Below, piece after piece: positions 12,801 to 25,492 of a stretch of 64,000 nt of DNA (positions are counted from its first letter, which is position 1; each line of letters opens with the position of its first letter). A model generated the notes under the pieces. The model had not been told where the DNA came from. It saw only the letters and a program-made list of their open reading frames with translations, and did not search any database. Position numbers and translations under genes: made by a program. Source of the stretch: Turnera subulata (Eukaryota > Streptophyta > Magnoliopsida > Malpighiales > Passifloraceae); NCBI GenBank assembly GCA_028386065.3, contig JAKUCV010001604.1, positions 195,348 through 259,347 of the forward strand, written 5' to 3'.

Positions 12801-13219
12801 ACTTCACCCATATCTTCGTAGGTCACAATACCCTGTTTGCTCTCAAACATTTGCCTCATGAGATGTGCAGTGTAACAACACACAAGTCCAAACACAACCA
12901 GCACCACCAAACTCGCCCACCCTGCTTCTTTAATCGTGTCTGGTACTGATAGAATCCCAACTCCCATCAATATATTCATAGCTGCAAATAATTGAAGTCC
13001 GTAACAAAGAACTAACATAAACTCGATGAATCATGTATACATATAACAAAAAGAGGAGGAAGCTAGCTAGGCAGGCTTACCATTGAAGATGGTTTGAGTA
13101 TAGCTGCATCCATTTTCTTCGACATGGAAAGAAGCATGAAAGGAATCTTTACTGGGATCAATATTCTTCTCGTAGTCATTATCTTGGGGCACAGAACTGA
13201 GCAAAGGAGCGGCGTCCAT
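9840..13219 (-). CDS. Vacuolar amino-acid transporter, AVT1-like (AAAP family), gene 1
   Basis: This is a ten-exon gene read from high to low coordinates: 13081-13219, 12767-12981, 12059-12082, 11775-11955, 11456-11675, 11221-11356, 10791-10956, 10639-10682, 10224-10286 and 9840-9932. All junctions are GT-AG and the frame stays open for 426 aa. The start is the ATG giving MDAAPLL. Recognisable AVT1-type features are [16 protein letters not shown] at the first membrane helix (about residues 53-68), [14 protein letters not shown] (about 140), [20 protein letters not shown] in the middle and [19 protein letters not shown] near residue 306. It ends [12 protein letters not shown]. Family members are polytopic proton-coupled amino-acid carriers, mostly of the vacuolar membrane. 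The substrate cannot be read from sequence. It has a 21-residue shorter N-terminus than its paralogue at 56113-59835. An 11-bp-flanked micro-insertion (10094-10129) lies in intron 9 and another in intron 2. Confidence 0.9.
10094..10129 (-). mobile_element. Tail-only micro-insertion in intron 9 of AVT gene 1
   Basis: The repeat aaaagtgattg (10094-10104 and 10119-10129) flanks gttttttggtag, a short T-rich remnant. It is not present in the corresponding intron of the paralogue. Confidence 0.45.
12212..12260 (-). mobile_element. Tail-only micro-insertion in intron 2 of AVT gene 1
   Basis: The direct repeat tggacaagtagtatta (12212-12227 and 12245-12260) flanks only a T-run and gatgaat. This is the reverse complement of a retroposon tail of the type ATC-poly(A). 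Confidence 0.65.
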
Positions 13220-13620
13220 GATAACTATAACCCTAAACCTTGAAGAAGATCAACTTTTGTAGATCAACTTTTGTTATATATTACAAAGCTAGGGTAACCC
13301 TATTGTTTCTTTATATCTTTCACTTCTCTTCCTGTACCACCAGATATATAATACTATAACAGATCGATGGTGTTAAGTGTAATTAACCAAGACTAGCAAT
13401 TACTTCAATTTCGACACGCAGAAAGAGAGACAGAAGAACAAATTGGACCACTAGAGAGACTCTGACTAGACTGATGGGTGATTGCTCATCACTACTCATC
13501 TATCCTTTTTCTAAAAGAAAAATCGACAAGTTTTTATTACTAAAAATAATGAGTTACAGGATGGAATCGAGAAGAAAGATACTCATCTATCCTGTTATGT
13601 ATATATATATACTCGCTAGT
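13220..13620 (-). promoter_or_regulatory. Conserved promoter-proximal region of AVT gene 1
   Basis: The block aligns with 59836-60170 upstream of gene 2. Shared words include cttgaagaagatcaactttg, a TATA-like ttatatat (13264-13271), gatggtgttaagtgt and gcaattacttc. The TATA-like word is about 45-55 bp from the ATG in both genes, so it may be the TATA box, or the leader may be short. Gene 1 carries an extra tandem duplication of gatcaacttttgt in this leader. The promoter role is inferred from conservation only. Confidence 0.4.
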
Positions 13621-13903
13621 CCTTACGATAATAGAACCTATAAGGAGATATAAGATGTAAAGTATAAGAAAGGCATTATCGAGTATGCCAAACCGTATCT
13701 GATGGGAGTTGTATTTCTCATGTAACACAAACACCAGTGCTATAATAAGACTGAGAACTAGGGCATCAGGTTTGATGTACCTTTACACCACAATACTTCT
13801 TTTTGTTTATACTACTAATTTCAAGTGGTGTAGGTATGCATAGTTACTAGTTAGTTAGGAGGATAGAGATAGAAAACCTAAACACATGATGATAACCAAT
13901 CAT

Positions 13904-15103
13904 CATACCACCAGAGACGGATAAAAGGCAGGTGACTACACTAAGTTTCCAATAATAAAATATTAGCTTGCTAAGTTTTAGCCCCAAAATTCTAATTTCC
14001 TTATTTTGCCTACACTAGAACTGTGATAACGGAAACGATAATTCTGTTCCGCTAATTGGATATGTTTCCAATATGAGTTGTAATAGGAGTAATTTTAAAT
14101 TTAATATCTTTCATTACTATTAATTAAGAGTTTACTTTTTTTTTTAGGAATATTACGAGTCTACCTTTACTATAATTTATCTTGGGCACTCATTAAACTT
14201 ATCTCTTTAGTTTAGATGTGAATATACTCTGCTCCATGTTTTCTTAAAAGATAAGGATTCATATCTTGGTTTTATAGGTTTGGTATGTGACAAGTGGACT
14301 AAAAAATAATTGAAAGTAACAATTTGACCTTTTTTTTTTTGATACAAGCCTAAGGCTACCCAATTCCCTACTCATCCACACCATGGTTCGAACCATGGTG
14401 GCCTTGGTGAAACCAAGGACTTCATGCCACTGCACTACTTTGGTGCTGGCCAATTTGACCTTAGTGTCATGGAAAAATTCTTTTAAGTATTATCTAATGT
14501 TCATATTCATGTATTTTTTTTTTAAAGAATTCATATTCGTGCATATTCAATTTATGAGTCACCCAAAAAAATTTAAATATGCACAATTGTATTTTTTCCT
14601 CTCTTTTTTCCTTTGTTAATTGAATGAAATAATATATTAACTGATAAAATGTGATTGTTTAATTTTTTTCCAAATATGAAAAGATATTAAATGATTGTTT
14701 GATTATTTTTTTTATGCTAATGCTTGTTTGATTATATATGCTGAGAAAGATATATTTGATTGCATTAAATCAAAAAGTTATCTAATATTTACAAAAATAT
14801 TGGAACATGGAGGGAACAATTTTTATATTCAATTTTTTTTTTATATATCAATTTTGAAAGTGGAATTTAAATGTGAGACCATACGCTCTTACCTTTGCAA
14901 TAATACAAATACAAGCTCATTAATAATTGTAACTTCTAGTTAATTTTAACATTTATTGTGTGATTTTTAGTAATTTTAACTTCAAATTAATTTTTAAATT
15001 TATACTGTAATTTTTATATCTCTTGAGAGGGTAAGATGATTGTTTACCTTTTTTTTTTTTGCCTATACTGGAGAATATTTCTGGATCCGTCCCTGCAAAC
15101 CAC
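13904..15103. mobile_element. hAT-type element upstream of AVT gene 1
   Basis: The ends are cagagacggat (13912) and, inverted, cagggacggat (ending 15095). They are flanked by the 8-bp duplication cataccac (13904-13911) / caaaccac (15096-15103) with one mismatch. The interior is AT-rich without a transposase frame, so it is non-autonomous or decayed. A SINE is nested at 14331-14450. The element has no counterpart upstream of gene 2. Confidence 0.75.
14320..14462 (-). mobile_element. tRNA-derived SINE
   Basis: On the minus strand a 120-bp body starts agcaccaaagtagtgcagtg (A-box-like), contains the pol III B-box ggttcgaacc, and ends ttgtatc followed by an A-run. It is flanked by the direct repeat caatttgacct(t) (14320-14330 and 14451-14462). 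It is intact in outline and nested in the hAT element. The overlapping frames on both strands are not genes. Confidence 0.85.
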
Positions 15104-17234
15104 GATGTACATCAACAATTCTATTCATCCCTGAACATTGGACATAAAATAAATCTAACAGCACGAGGCTGGCAAGATTATCGAGCCTTCCACAATTATT
15201 TTGTGCATATAAAAATAATAAGATCTTCTTAGACATCTTTTAAGAGTAATTGAAGTAAAGACACATGTCTTTAAAAAATATATAAAGGACATGTGGTTCC
15301 ATCTATTTATTTTGAATTATTTTTTTAGAATTATTTTTTTTAAAAAAAATAGTGATATAAACAAAGATAACAATAAAATTTATTAATTTTACTCTATTTA
15401 ATTGTAGTAACCCCTTAAGATTTATAAGTGGGTACTATTATTGCATTTTTACAATCATTTTTTTTCCTATCTTTTTTTGTATTTTTTTATTAATATATAA
15501 AATAAATTATTAACTCTGGTGTCAGTTAAAACTAATCCTGAGACCTTAACCACCAACTTGGTCGTTTCACGTGATATATCTTCCGTATATCCAAAATCAT
15601 CATTTGGAGACTATCTCCCTCCCATGTGTGTATCAATGTAGCTGGCTAAGAGGCGAGTCTCTACTGGCAATTCACGAAAAACAAAAACAATACCGTCGTA
15701 CCATATTGTTACACATGAAAATGATAGTTACTATTTATATATGACACGCCAAAGGCCCAGAGGCGGAGGGTTGAACCCTTGAATTTGTAGCTTTCTGCCA
15801 TACCACCTTAACTGGACGCATTCACATTATAGCATGTCATAATCGTCTATTATGATATAGTTGTCGGGGTCCATATCTAGGTGTATGGTAGTTGCATAGG
15901 CAGCTCTGTAATTAAGTATAGGGTTCGCTGGATAAATTTCTACCACAACTTCTTGTGGACGGACCCAAATTATAGCATGTCTCAATGTTCGTCTCATTTA
16001 AATGATCTGATCTAATTACAGTGGTCTTCCACTCCACTCCATGATATGCTCTTTCACCAACAGACAAGGTTCATCACAAATATACACTATCATTCCTGTT
16101 TACCAAAGTTTACCATATATCAGCCCACTAAATTTTGTACATAGTAATCTAATGAATTTTTTAAATTCTAATCTTAATAACACTTATAATATTCTAGAAT
16201 ATTTACTTTGAAATTAAAATTTTCAATCCAAAAAAATAAGTTAAAATAGATATTTGACTTTGAGATAGACAGTGGCCATAAAAGATTTGGAAAAGATTTG
16301 TTTGATTAAATTTAAAGATATATTAGTCTATATATATTAAAATTTTATGAGCAAATTTGTGATATAATTAAAAAAAAAGTGCATTCATAGATGTCTCGGA
16401 TGTAACTTTTCCATGTAACTTTTATAGAATCTACCAAACCTAAGGAAGTTAGGAAATTTCACTTTCCCTAAAATTTTCCCTACTCATCCCTGGTACCAAT
16501 CGCCTCCCAAAAGTCCCTGAAAAATTGACGTTTAACACCACCCCAAGACTTCACCAATTCTGCAGATTGCTCCGAGATCATAAGAGAAACTGGGTTGAAT
16601 ATATGGGTTCAAATCCAGATAGAACGTACATAAATCACCCTTGTGAAAAAGCAAGTTTACTGCAATTCCTTTGTTGCTAAAACCCAAATAATTTCTTGCC
16701 AAACCACAATGACCAAACTGCGGCCACGCCTATAATCATCCTAGATGATCTATTGATAGTTTTGACCAGACAAGAAAGGCCATCGCCGGTACCAACAGAC
16801 CCAATCAAATCCACAAGTCACTTCAGAAAAATGAATGAAGAGATGCATGGCAAGTGTGGTCTAACAAAAAGGACAACGGGCGTTTCAAGGTGGGGCAACA
16901 ATATATACCTCTTCTACAATGTAGCTACATACCATCATCATTCAAGGCATGCAAACCATAGAAAACATTCAACCTTTCCATATCCAACAATCATTCATTG
17001 AAATTTCTCAAAAAAGAAAAACAATCATTCATTGAAATTAATCTGGGCAAAAGAATTTCATGGAGAGTTTTACCCGTGGAACCATCACCAATTTTATTAT
17101 GGAGAGTTTTATACATGTTACATGGATTCCTATCAATTAACAGTTCAGTTTTTATGTGGTTTTGAGAAAAAAAGAATAATTCATGTACTTTTCTTATTAC
17201 GGAGAAAGATACATTCTTCTCCTCCCATTCGTAT
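15104..17234. other. Upstream region of AVT gene 1, partly duplicated upstream of gene 2
   Basis: The stretch near 15620-16110 aligns in patches with 60345-61290 (for example the atgtgtgtatcaatgtag, ctttctgcca and ctcatttaaatgatctgat blocks). The stretch near 17150-17190 aligns with 61405-61435. No gene is seen; the frames at 16696-17001 and 17032-17259 lack supporting features. It contains one micro-insertion at 16987-17039. Confidence 0.5.
16987..17039 (+). mobile_element. Micro-insertion with 19-bp duplication
   Basis: The 19-bp repeat beginning acaatcattcattgaaa (16987-17005 and 17021-17039) flanks 15 bp of tctc plus A-rich sequence. It has the same tail-only structure as the other sites. 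Confidence 0.6.
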
Positions 17235-17292
17235 ATGTGATATGTCCGATGAAGATTAACATAAACACATTTTGTTATGTTAAAGAGTAATA

Positions 17293-17729
17293 TGTAAGAA
17301 TATTTTCTTTTATGTGGCGTATATAATATTGTATTTTATTTAATGACGTGGCAAAATCCTATTAGTCAACTATTAGGGTTTTCTAATAGACATTTGATGG
17401 GGTGTATAAATACAATATTATGGAATAGGTCCTCTCTCTCCAGTCGCTTAACGTTCTCTTATACCATTTAACAAACCTTAGAAAGAAAGACAGAGGCAAG
17501 AGAGAGAAATCTATTCCTCATGAAGGCATCAAGACAAATCAAGAGGAGATTAAGAGAATTTAGAAGACAACATGATTGATTTACCAGGTAGTCTTCAACC
17601 TTATGTTATTAGTGGTAGATAATTAGTTCTAAGATCTAATGGGGATATTATGTTATTGATTTAGTTGGGGATTAAATTATCGTCTCTTAATTCCTGATTA
17701 TTATGATTGTTCATGTTAAATATCTAACA
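17293..17729 (+). repeat. 5' LTR of the Copia element
   Basis: The 437-bp direct repeat partner of 22143-22580. It contains a TATA-like ggtgtataaatac followed by a short pyrimidine-rich leader, which suggests the transcription start lies near 17430. Confidence 0.9.
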
Positions 17730-20700
17730 TGTGGTAGCAGAGCATGGTTTAAGAACAATTATCTCCCCTTTATTGATGTGTACAATGGATTAAAGTTGTT
17801 TGGTTGGTTTGGGCATTATGTTTCGCCTGATCTAAATATTTATGCTGATTTCTTGATATAAGTCGGCAAAAGAAAACAAGTGATGAAATTATAGTCTGTT
17901 TGTGCTATTCGTTCGTATCGATAAAAAAAAGAAAAGAAATAATCGATAATGCTATGACATATATTACATGTTATACAATTTTCTGCAAATTACCAACCCA
18001 TGGTGGAGATTCACGCACGATAGGAAGTAGTTGCGTGAGTCATACTTGTTGATTTGAAAAAAAAAATAATTTACAATTTATATATAGCCATGATGATTGA
18101 TGGGGCATGTGTAAAGAAGGATTATTTTGTTTACTATAATTGTGGGTTTCTTTGGTTCTCGTGACGACTATGAGGTGTGCTTGTGGATTTCTTGCTTTAT
18201 GTGAAATTGGCTTTATGTTTACGCAAAATTCCACTTCAATCTAGATATTATAATCTTTGTCGTTCAAGCCCCTTAAAGAGATTACAGTTTAATCCTTATT
18301 GCTTATTTCTTATGCAATTGAGTTTGATAATGCTTTGTTTATGTTGGACTTGTTACCAGTTTCTTTTAATGAACATCTTTATAGATGGTTGATATCTACT
18401 TATGTATAATTTGTTAGTCACCAAAGTGGCCAAATTAGAATGTATAAAGATATCAATATTAAGAAAAAGGACATTTAAGTAAATATTTGATATCTATTTA
18501 TGTACAATTTGTTAGTCACCAAAGTGGCCGAATTGGAATGCTTTATTGATATCAAAATTAAGAAAAATTTTGATTTACTCATGAGCATGTGATGCAATTA
18601 ATGTGATGGCATGATGGTGATAATTTATTTTATCATGAGAAAATCAAGTTTATTTTCATAAAATATTTAAGGATCAACCCAAAGGTTGATTAATCATTTT
18701 ATGACTATAAACATAAAAGGTGGTCGATTAATTTATTTATTCGTCATGTTTTGTATATCCAAAGATAACATACATGTGTAATTAAATATATTAGTTTACC
18801 AATTATGTTAAATCTACTCAAGCATCAATTATGGTTTTTGTATTGGTATATTTCCCAAAGGAAAATATCAATATAAACATAATTTATATAGATTGAAATA
18901 ATGGATTGTCTATCTATGTGAGATTTACGATATTAAGTTACTCTTCATTCGCAAGCTTAAATTGTTATTAAGTTATACGGACTTGACGATTTATGAGACA
19001 AGTCTAGCTTCATTTAAGTTTTTGGAATCTAGACTTATTACCTTTAATCGGTAAGCCCACTGCTCTTATTGATTAAAGCAGTACTAACGAAAGCATTAAA
19101 AAAAAAAACTTTCCATAAAGTAAGGGGAAGATGAACATGCTAAGCTTTATGTTTATGCGAATGATTATGAAGAGTAATATTAAGTCATATCTCCAGAATG
19201 TCTATTTTAGCAGCAAGATTGTATAGTATGAGAATAATTGTGAATGGTTATTTCCTTGTACAATTTATTGATCTTTTCTTGCCTATTGAGTGTAGTCCAT
19301 TCTATTTTCTATAAAGCAAAAGAGAAATAGAGTGTGACATAATTGAAAGCATACTTGCTTAGAAAGAGGCGAGACTTAAGAACAAGGAAATCATACAGTG
19401 ATCTCATATGTTGCTAAAGAGCTAATGAAAAACTAGGAAAGAAAGATGAAAAGAGCTATAAAGGACCATTGAAAATCAATGGATCATTTGCTCAAATCCA
19501 CAATAACGAATAATGATAAGTGTCATTAAGAAATGCAGGCACTATTATGTGGATTGTCTTAATTACAAGACATGGTTCAAAACGGAAAAGATAAGTTCAA
19601 TGCTTGAATATGTTTTGAATCAATCTAATTAAAGTTCGTTATATTTCCTAGTAGATTATGTGGATGTAACATCTACATTTGAGCTTGATGCAAAATTTAT
19701 GTTTATGTAGGATGCCAATATAATGCTCCAATAGAGGCCATCAAAACTTTTTGCATGCTTTTACAGTAAACACCATCAAGTATTTTTAAGTATCGATTAA
19801 ATACTCATTACTTTCAAATCTTGATTTAGTTTTCAAAATTTGATTTTTTATGTTTACAAAATTAAGAATGGGTGTTCAGCATGTAGAAAATTTTATTTTA
19901 ATATTTTTGGTACTTTAGGATGGCCCTCGTAAAGTGGATATTGGTTCCTTTTATATAGATATTTTATTAAATTTGCATCATAATGATTGTTCAAAATGTA
20001 AATTAGGTGATGGAAATTTTACTCCCTTGTGGCATAAAGATTTAGACATATGTCTAAAGAAAGAATACAAAGATTAATAAATAATAAAATCTTATTAGCT
20101 GGATTTTATTAATCTTGGCAATTGTGTGGTTTGTATTAAGAAAACAAACTAGACAAGCTTAAGAAAAATTAGCCACAAACACCTAGCTCTTGAGGTTATA
20201 TGAAGACATGTGATCTTTTGATGTATCAATTTCTATTAATAATCTTTATCATCTTTACCAATGTCTTTTCACATTATGTTTTGGTATGTCTATTATATGT
20301 AAAATCTCAATTGATAAATGACTTAAATGTATTTATCAATAAAGTTGAGAAGCAAATAGACAAAATGGTGAAAACATTAGGTTTGATAGAGATGATAAGT
20401 ATGATGAGAAGCATAACAAATTTGGACAAATTGTTGGTCCATTTGTTAGATTTTTTGAAAAGCATGACATGATGGTACATTACAACTGAATTTAGTTGCT
20501 GAGAGATGAAATGTACCATTATGGAAATTGTTATGAGCATAATGAATAATTTATTATAACCCTCATTATCATGGATGTATACCTTGAAACTCACCATTTG
20601 GTTATTAGATAAGTTTCTATTATGATGATTCCAAGACTCATTTTGAGCTTTGGATAAATAAAGAAATCTAGTCTAAAGCACCTGTATGTATGAGGTTGCT

Positions 20701-22142
20701 TGGAAAGGATTTATATGGACCGACTTTGGGTTTCTCAAATGAAGGAAAAGATTACATGGCATGTATGTTGATATACATATTTAAGAAAGCTCCATGGTAA
20801 TGACATATTTTGTTTAATGATTTCATTACTTTCTTTAGATTCTAATGAAATACTGTTAAGCGGTGTATATATCTAAAGATCAGCGGGAGCAAATTAACTT
20901 TGTTTATGTGTATTAATAATATCTTACTAGCTAATTATGATCTTGGTTTACTTATGAATTATAACCAAGAATTCCTTATCTATGAACTTTTGAATATATG
21001 ATATACTTGAGACATTTTATGTTATTGGAATTTAAATATTCCATAATAGAACAATTAGTATTTTAATTTGTCTCATGATGTGTATATCAATAAAGTTTTA
21101 TAAAAGTTCAAGATATATTAATAAAAGTTCATCAAGTGATGTTTCAATTCAGAAGGGAGATTTTAGTCTCAATTAATGTTCAAGAAGTGAATTGAAACCT
21201 CACAATTGGAGAATATTTCTTGTGCATTCATTATGAGATGTCTAAATTATGCATAAATTATGAAGATTTAATACTCACATATAAGATGTCTGATCACATT
21301 AAAGTGATTAGATACTTAAATCCAAGTCTCACTGATTGTTGGACATATTGAAGTTCATGAATTGTTATTTGCTTATTGTAGATAAAAGAGCAATATGTTG
21401 GATGAATGTGACATAAATTGTCATTTTTATATCCACTTTTTGGGCTAGATTTATATAGCTTTTATAAAGCTATTTTTATGGATTATGGCTGCATAATTTT
21501 ATTTCAGGGCTTGGAATTGTCGACTGTATTGCCAAGTCGCTGAAAACTTACTGTAATAATGTTGCAGCAATCTTCTTCTCTGAAAGCTGATGTGTACTGT
21601 AAAGGTGGAAAACACATTAAGTTAAAGTACATTATCGTTAAGTACATTATCGTTAAAGAAGAAGTTCAGAAACAAAAGTGTCAGTTGAACATACAAGTAC
21701 TGATATGAGTATGGATCTAATAATGAGAGGGTTGTCACCTATGACATTTAGGTTGTATGTCAGTAAGATGGGTGCTTATTGAAATCCTATTCATGATTGA
21801 TTATAGTAATGTTATTGACACTTTGAGCTCTTGATGGATTGTTTCTGATTTATCTAATTCTGTCTAATCATATTTGTATGCATACATGATAGTATATAAG
21901 GGTGCAGACAGAATTGGTCTTCACTGAAGACATAATGTGGACCATGACGTTTAATTTCATTTTAAGTGAAGTAAGTATGGAACTAGTATGTGATACATGA
22001 AAGGAACCGTGTTGCAAATAATTAACACGGAACCGCTATGATCCTTGCTGGTTTTTGCTTATTTATGTGATGTTGATCAGTTAGATTATTTTGCACATTA
22101 CGATCATGAAACGTATAATATCATATGTGCCAAGTGGGAAAA

Positions 22143-22580
22143 TGTAAGAATATTTCCTTTTATATGGCCCATATAATATTGTGTTTTATTTAATGACGTG
22201 GCAAAATCCTATTGGTCAACTATTAGGGTTTTCTAATAGACATTTGATGGGGTGTATAAATACAATATTATGGAATAGGTCCTCTCTCTCCAGTCGCTTA
22301 ACGTTCTGTTATACCATCTGACAAACCTTAAAAAGAAAGACAAAGGCAAGAGAGAGAAACCTATTCCTCATGAAGGCATCAAGACAAATCAAGAGGAGAT
22401 TAAGAGAATTTAGAAGACAACATGATTGATTTACCAGGTATGTCTTCAACTTTATGTTATTAGTGGGAGATAATTAGTTCTAAGATCTAATGGGGATATT
22501 ATGTTATTGATTCAGTTGGGGATTAAATTATCGTCTCTTAATTCCTGATTATTATGATTGTTCATGTTAAATATCTAACA
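22143..22580 (+). repeat. 3' LTR of the Copia element
   Basis: This copy is about 96% identical by eye to the 5' LTR. It is followed directly by the taata target duplication. Confidence 0.9.
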
Positions 22581-25492
22581 TAATATTCTATCAACACATG
22601 ACTAATCTTATGATTAATTAGCTCTGTGAGAATTGCCTATACAGGTTTATTTTATATTTTTTGTATGTGCCTCTCCCGCGGCCAAGAAGGACAAGAAAGT
22701 TATCAACGAGTGAAGAAAGCAACATGGTGGGTGGCGATATCAATTTGAGCTCAAGTCAGGGAAGACGTCGATATGAGAAGTCTGTTTCAAAACCAACTTT
22801 TTTCTCCTGATGGTCTAGAGAAGTGGTGCAGAAAGCGCTAAACATTCTTCTGTTGTTAGTGTTTATATGGAAAATATACCAACTGGTGGACGTTTACAAG
22901 GAGATGTCGTGGGTGGGGATTTTACTTGATGTTTTCATTTCCAGGGAGATTGAATACAACGGGGAATAGGTTCGGATTCATGAGGTTGGTAGAGCTGAGG
23001 TAATGGCGGATAAGATAATAGGTCAAAGATTATAAATGGGATGATGGTTGCTAATGTGGCGAAGAGCAGGAGTGGATCGGTGAAGGTTGTTGGGGTGAAT
23101 AGTGGTAGGGAGATTGAAAGTAGAAGGTTGTTGAATGCTAGAGTTAAGGAAGGGTGTTCTTCTGCCCAGGTAGCGGCTGCTACGTCGGCAGGAGAGAAGA
23201 TTATCTGTATGACTGACGAAAACTCTATTGTCTCTTTTGAGTTTAAAACATTGGAAGATTGTTTATCCAAAATCAGGTCTTGTGCCTTTTGAATATTGAA
23301 GGAGGGCATTACTGTGGTAGATATTTCAGCTGGGTTCCTCCGAATTTCCAATGTCAGAATTGAAGTTAAAAAATTAGGAGGTCAATACATTCTCTTAGCT
23401 TTTGACTCGAAGGAGGCTATGGAGGCATGCTTAGAACACAAAAATGCTTGATGCAACGAGTTTTTTGTCCTCCTAAAGTCTTGGGAGCAGGACGACGGTG
23501 CCTCTCATCGTGAATGTTGGTTGAATATATTTGGGGTACCACCTCAAGCTTAGTGCGAATCCTTTTTTAGACAAATTGCAGTAAGATTTGGTAATTTTAT
23601 CAGAGTACAGAATTGTTTTGAATCAAGCAACAATCTAGAGATGGGGAAAGTTTTAATTCTAACTACTTACAAGAAGCCATTGTCCCGGGTGTTTGAAGTA
23701 AGGATTGACCAGAGTATTTATGAGATCTCGATGGTGGAGGCGCACTCGGCTGTAGGGGAGCTGTCTTGGGTGGATAGGCCGAAGAAGGCGGACGGTTCAA
23801 TGTCTCCTGGCCGGACTTCGGAGAAGGGGTCTGACGAACAGTATCATAGCATTGATGGGGGTGGAGTCCCAGGAGACTACCGAAACCATCAAATATCTGA
23901 ATAAGGGGAAAACTATTTTGGGGCAGAAACGGCTAAGGTTGCATCTTCTTTTAGTCTGCCAGGTGGGAGCGTCATAAGGATGGTGGGGCCCAGGAATGTA
24001 ATGCCAAAAGACAATCTTAATCACAAGTTGCAACATATAAGCACAAAAACTTATCTGCACGGGTTTATGAGGAATTGGGCTCCAGTGATAATGGGCTTGA
24101 GGTTAACACTGATGGGCCCATTAGAGATAAGGAGTTGTGCTGTGTGGCGGAATCTTGTAAGGCTAAAGGTGGATAATTTTGTGGAAATAATGGGCTGTCC
24201 TTTGAGTCTAGGTTAGCTTTTGAGGAGAATGAAATTTCGGGGTCTGAATCGATACTGGAATCAGACGAGATGTAATATTGTCTTTTAAATCTCTGGAAAG
24301 AAATTTTCAAGCTTTAGTGGATAAGTCATCCATGAGGAGAGGTTCTCGGGTGAGAAAACTAAAGAAAATCAAGAAGATTACTACCAAGAGAGATGTGAGG
24401 TCATTGATGTCTGGAGATAGCTCAACTAAAGAAGAGGATATCAGGGCAGACAATAGACGGATGTCGACTACTGTGAATTCTGTCTTCTCTTTCAAGTCTC
24501 TTGAGGCTAATGAAACAATGAGGGTAGGCGCAGCCTTGGGATTGAAGCTGGGCGGTAAAGGAGCTGAGGTTGAAACAATGGTTGAGGCTTTGATTGAGAA
24601 AAAAGGTGTGGAGGGCAGCTCTATAACTTGCTTCGGCTCCTGGTCACCTTTCGTGTTCTATTTTTTCTTTATGTTTTGTATGATTTCTTGGGACAGTAGG
24701 GGTGTGGGATCTTTTGAGAAACAGAGGAGTGCTAATGAGTTGATGAGGAAGGCGCATACGATGTTTCTTTTTTTGTGTGAAACTAAATGCTCAGGGTGGA
24801 GTCATAGAGACTTTGATCGGTTATAGGGTAGGGAGCCATTTGAATTTATGTCTGTGGATGCGAATGGATGTTCGGGTGGTCTTGCGCTTCTCTGGGAAAG
24901 TGAATATCTTTGGACTGGTAGATGGTTTTAGAGGGGGATTCTAAAAGATTTACACCCTAGGCTATTTGCTTTATCCACCAACCAAGGCGCTTGTGTGGCA
25001 GACATCACGCGCTTGGTAAATGACTGCTAGAATTGGTTTTTCAATTGGAGGCGTCAGTTATTTTCATGGGAAATGGATGAAGTTCATGCGCTAAAGGGAG
25101 CTGGTTAATGTGGATTTATTGGTTAAGGAGCTTGATTTATGGAGATTGGCAGAAGATAGTAAAGGGGTTATGTAGTGTTATATCTGACTATGATTGTGTT
25201 TTCAAAAGTATGTATATGAATTGTGGCATTCCGTGGTTATGGTTTGGACATGCTCCATTTAAGGTGGAGTTTTTTTTCTAGATGGATTTGAACCAGGGGA
25301 TTGCGTATAGGTTCATACATGTTCGGAATTATATAATTCCAAGTGAAAGGCTCTATGTCCTTTTTATGGAGAGTCAGTAGAAATTAAGAGTTCATCTCTT
25401 TGTATTCTGCCGAATTTTTTGGTGCTTGTGGAATCAATTATATGATTGGGTGGTATTTGTTTGGTGCATTTCCTATATTTTGGTGGATTTGG

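Larger units (their letters stand above)
17293..22580 (+). mobile_element. Complete but dead Copia-type LTR retrotransposon
   Basis: The 5' LTR (17293-17729, 437 bp) and 3' LTR (22143-22580, 438 bp) both start TGTAAGAATATT and end ATATCTAACA. They are flanked by the perfect duplication taata (17288-17292 and 22581-22585). A primer-binding site, tggtagcagagc, resembling that for initiator tRNA-Met follows the 5' LTR, and a purine tract aagtgggaaaa precedes the 3' LTR. The interior shows relics in Copia order: a gag zinc knuckle (about 19519-19590), reverse transcriptase (about 20870-21310) and RNase H (21549-21690, with YCNNVAAIFFSE). All are broken by stops and frameshifts. About 15 substitutions and one indel separate the LTRs by eye, so insertion is fairly recent. 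Confidence 0.9.

Noticed and set aside
14383..14453. Possible tRNA gene, because of the ggttcgaacc B-box
   Set aside because: There is no full cloverleaf. The A-tail and flanking duplication show it is a SINE.
16696..17001. A 101-codon plus-strand frame upstream of AVT gene 1
   Set aside because: No domain, no splice context, and it lies in DNA that partly aligns with non-coding flank of the paralogue.
20200..20472. A 90-codon frame within the Copia interior
   Set aside because: It is a chance opening in a decayed polyprotein and shows no Copia domain in that frame.
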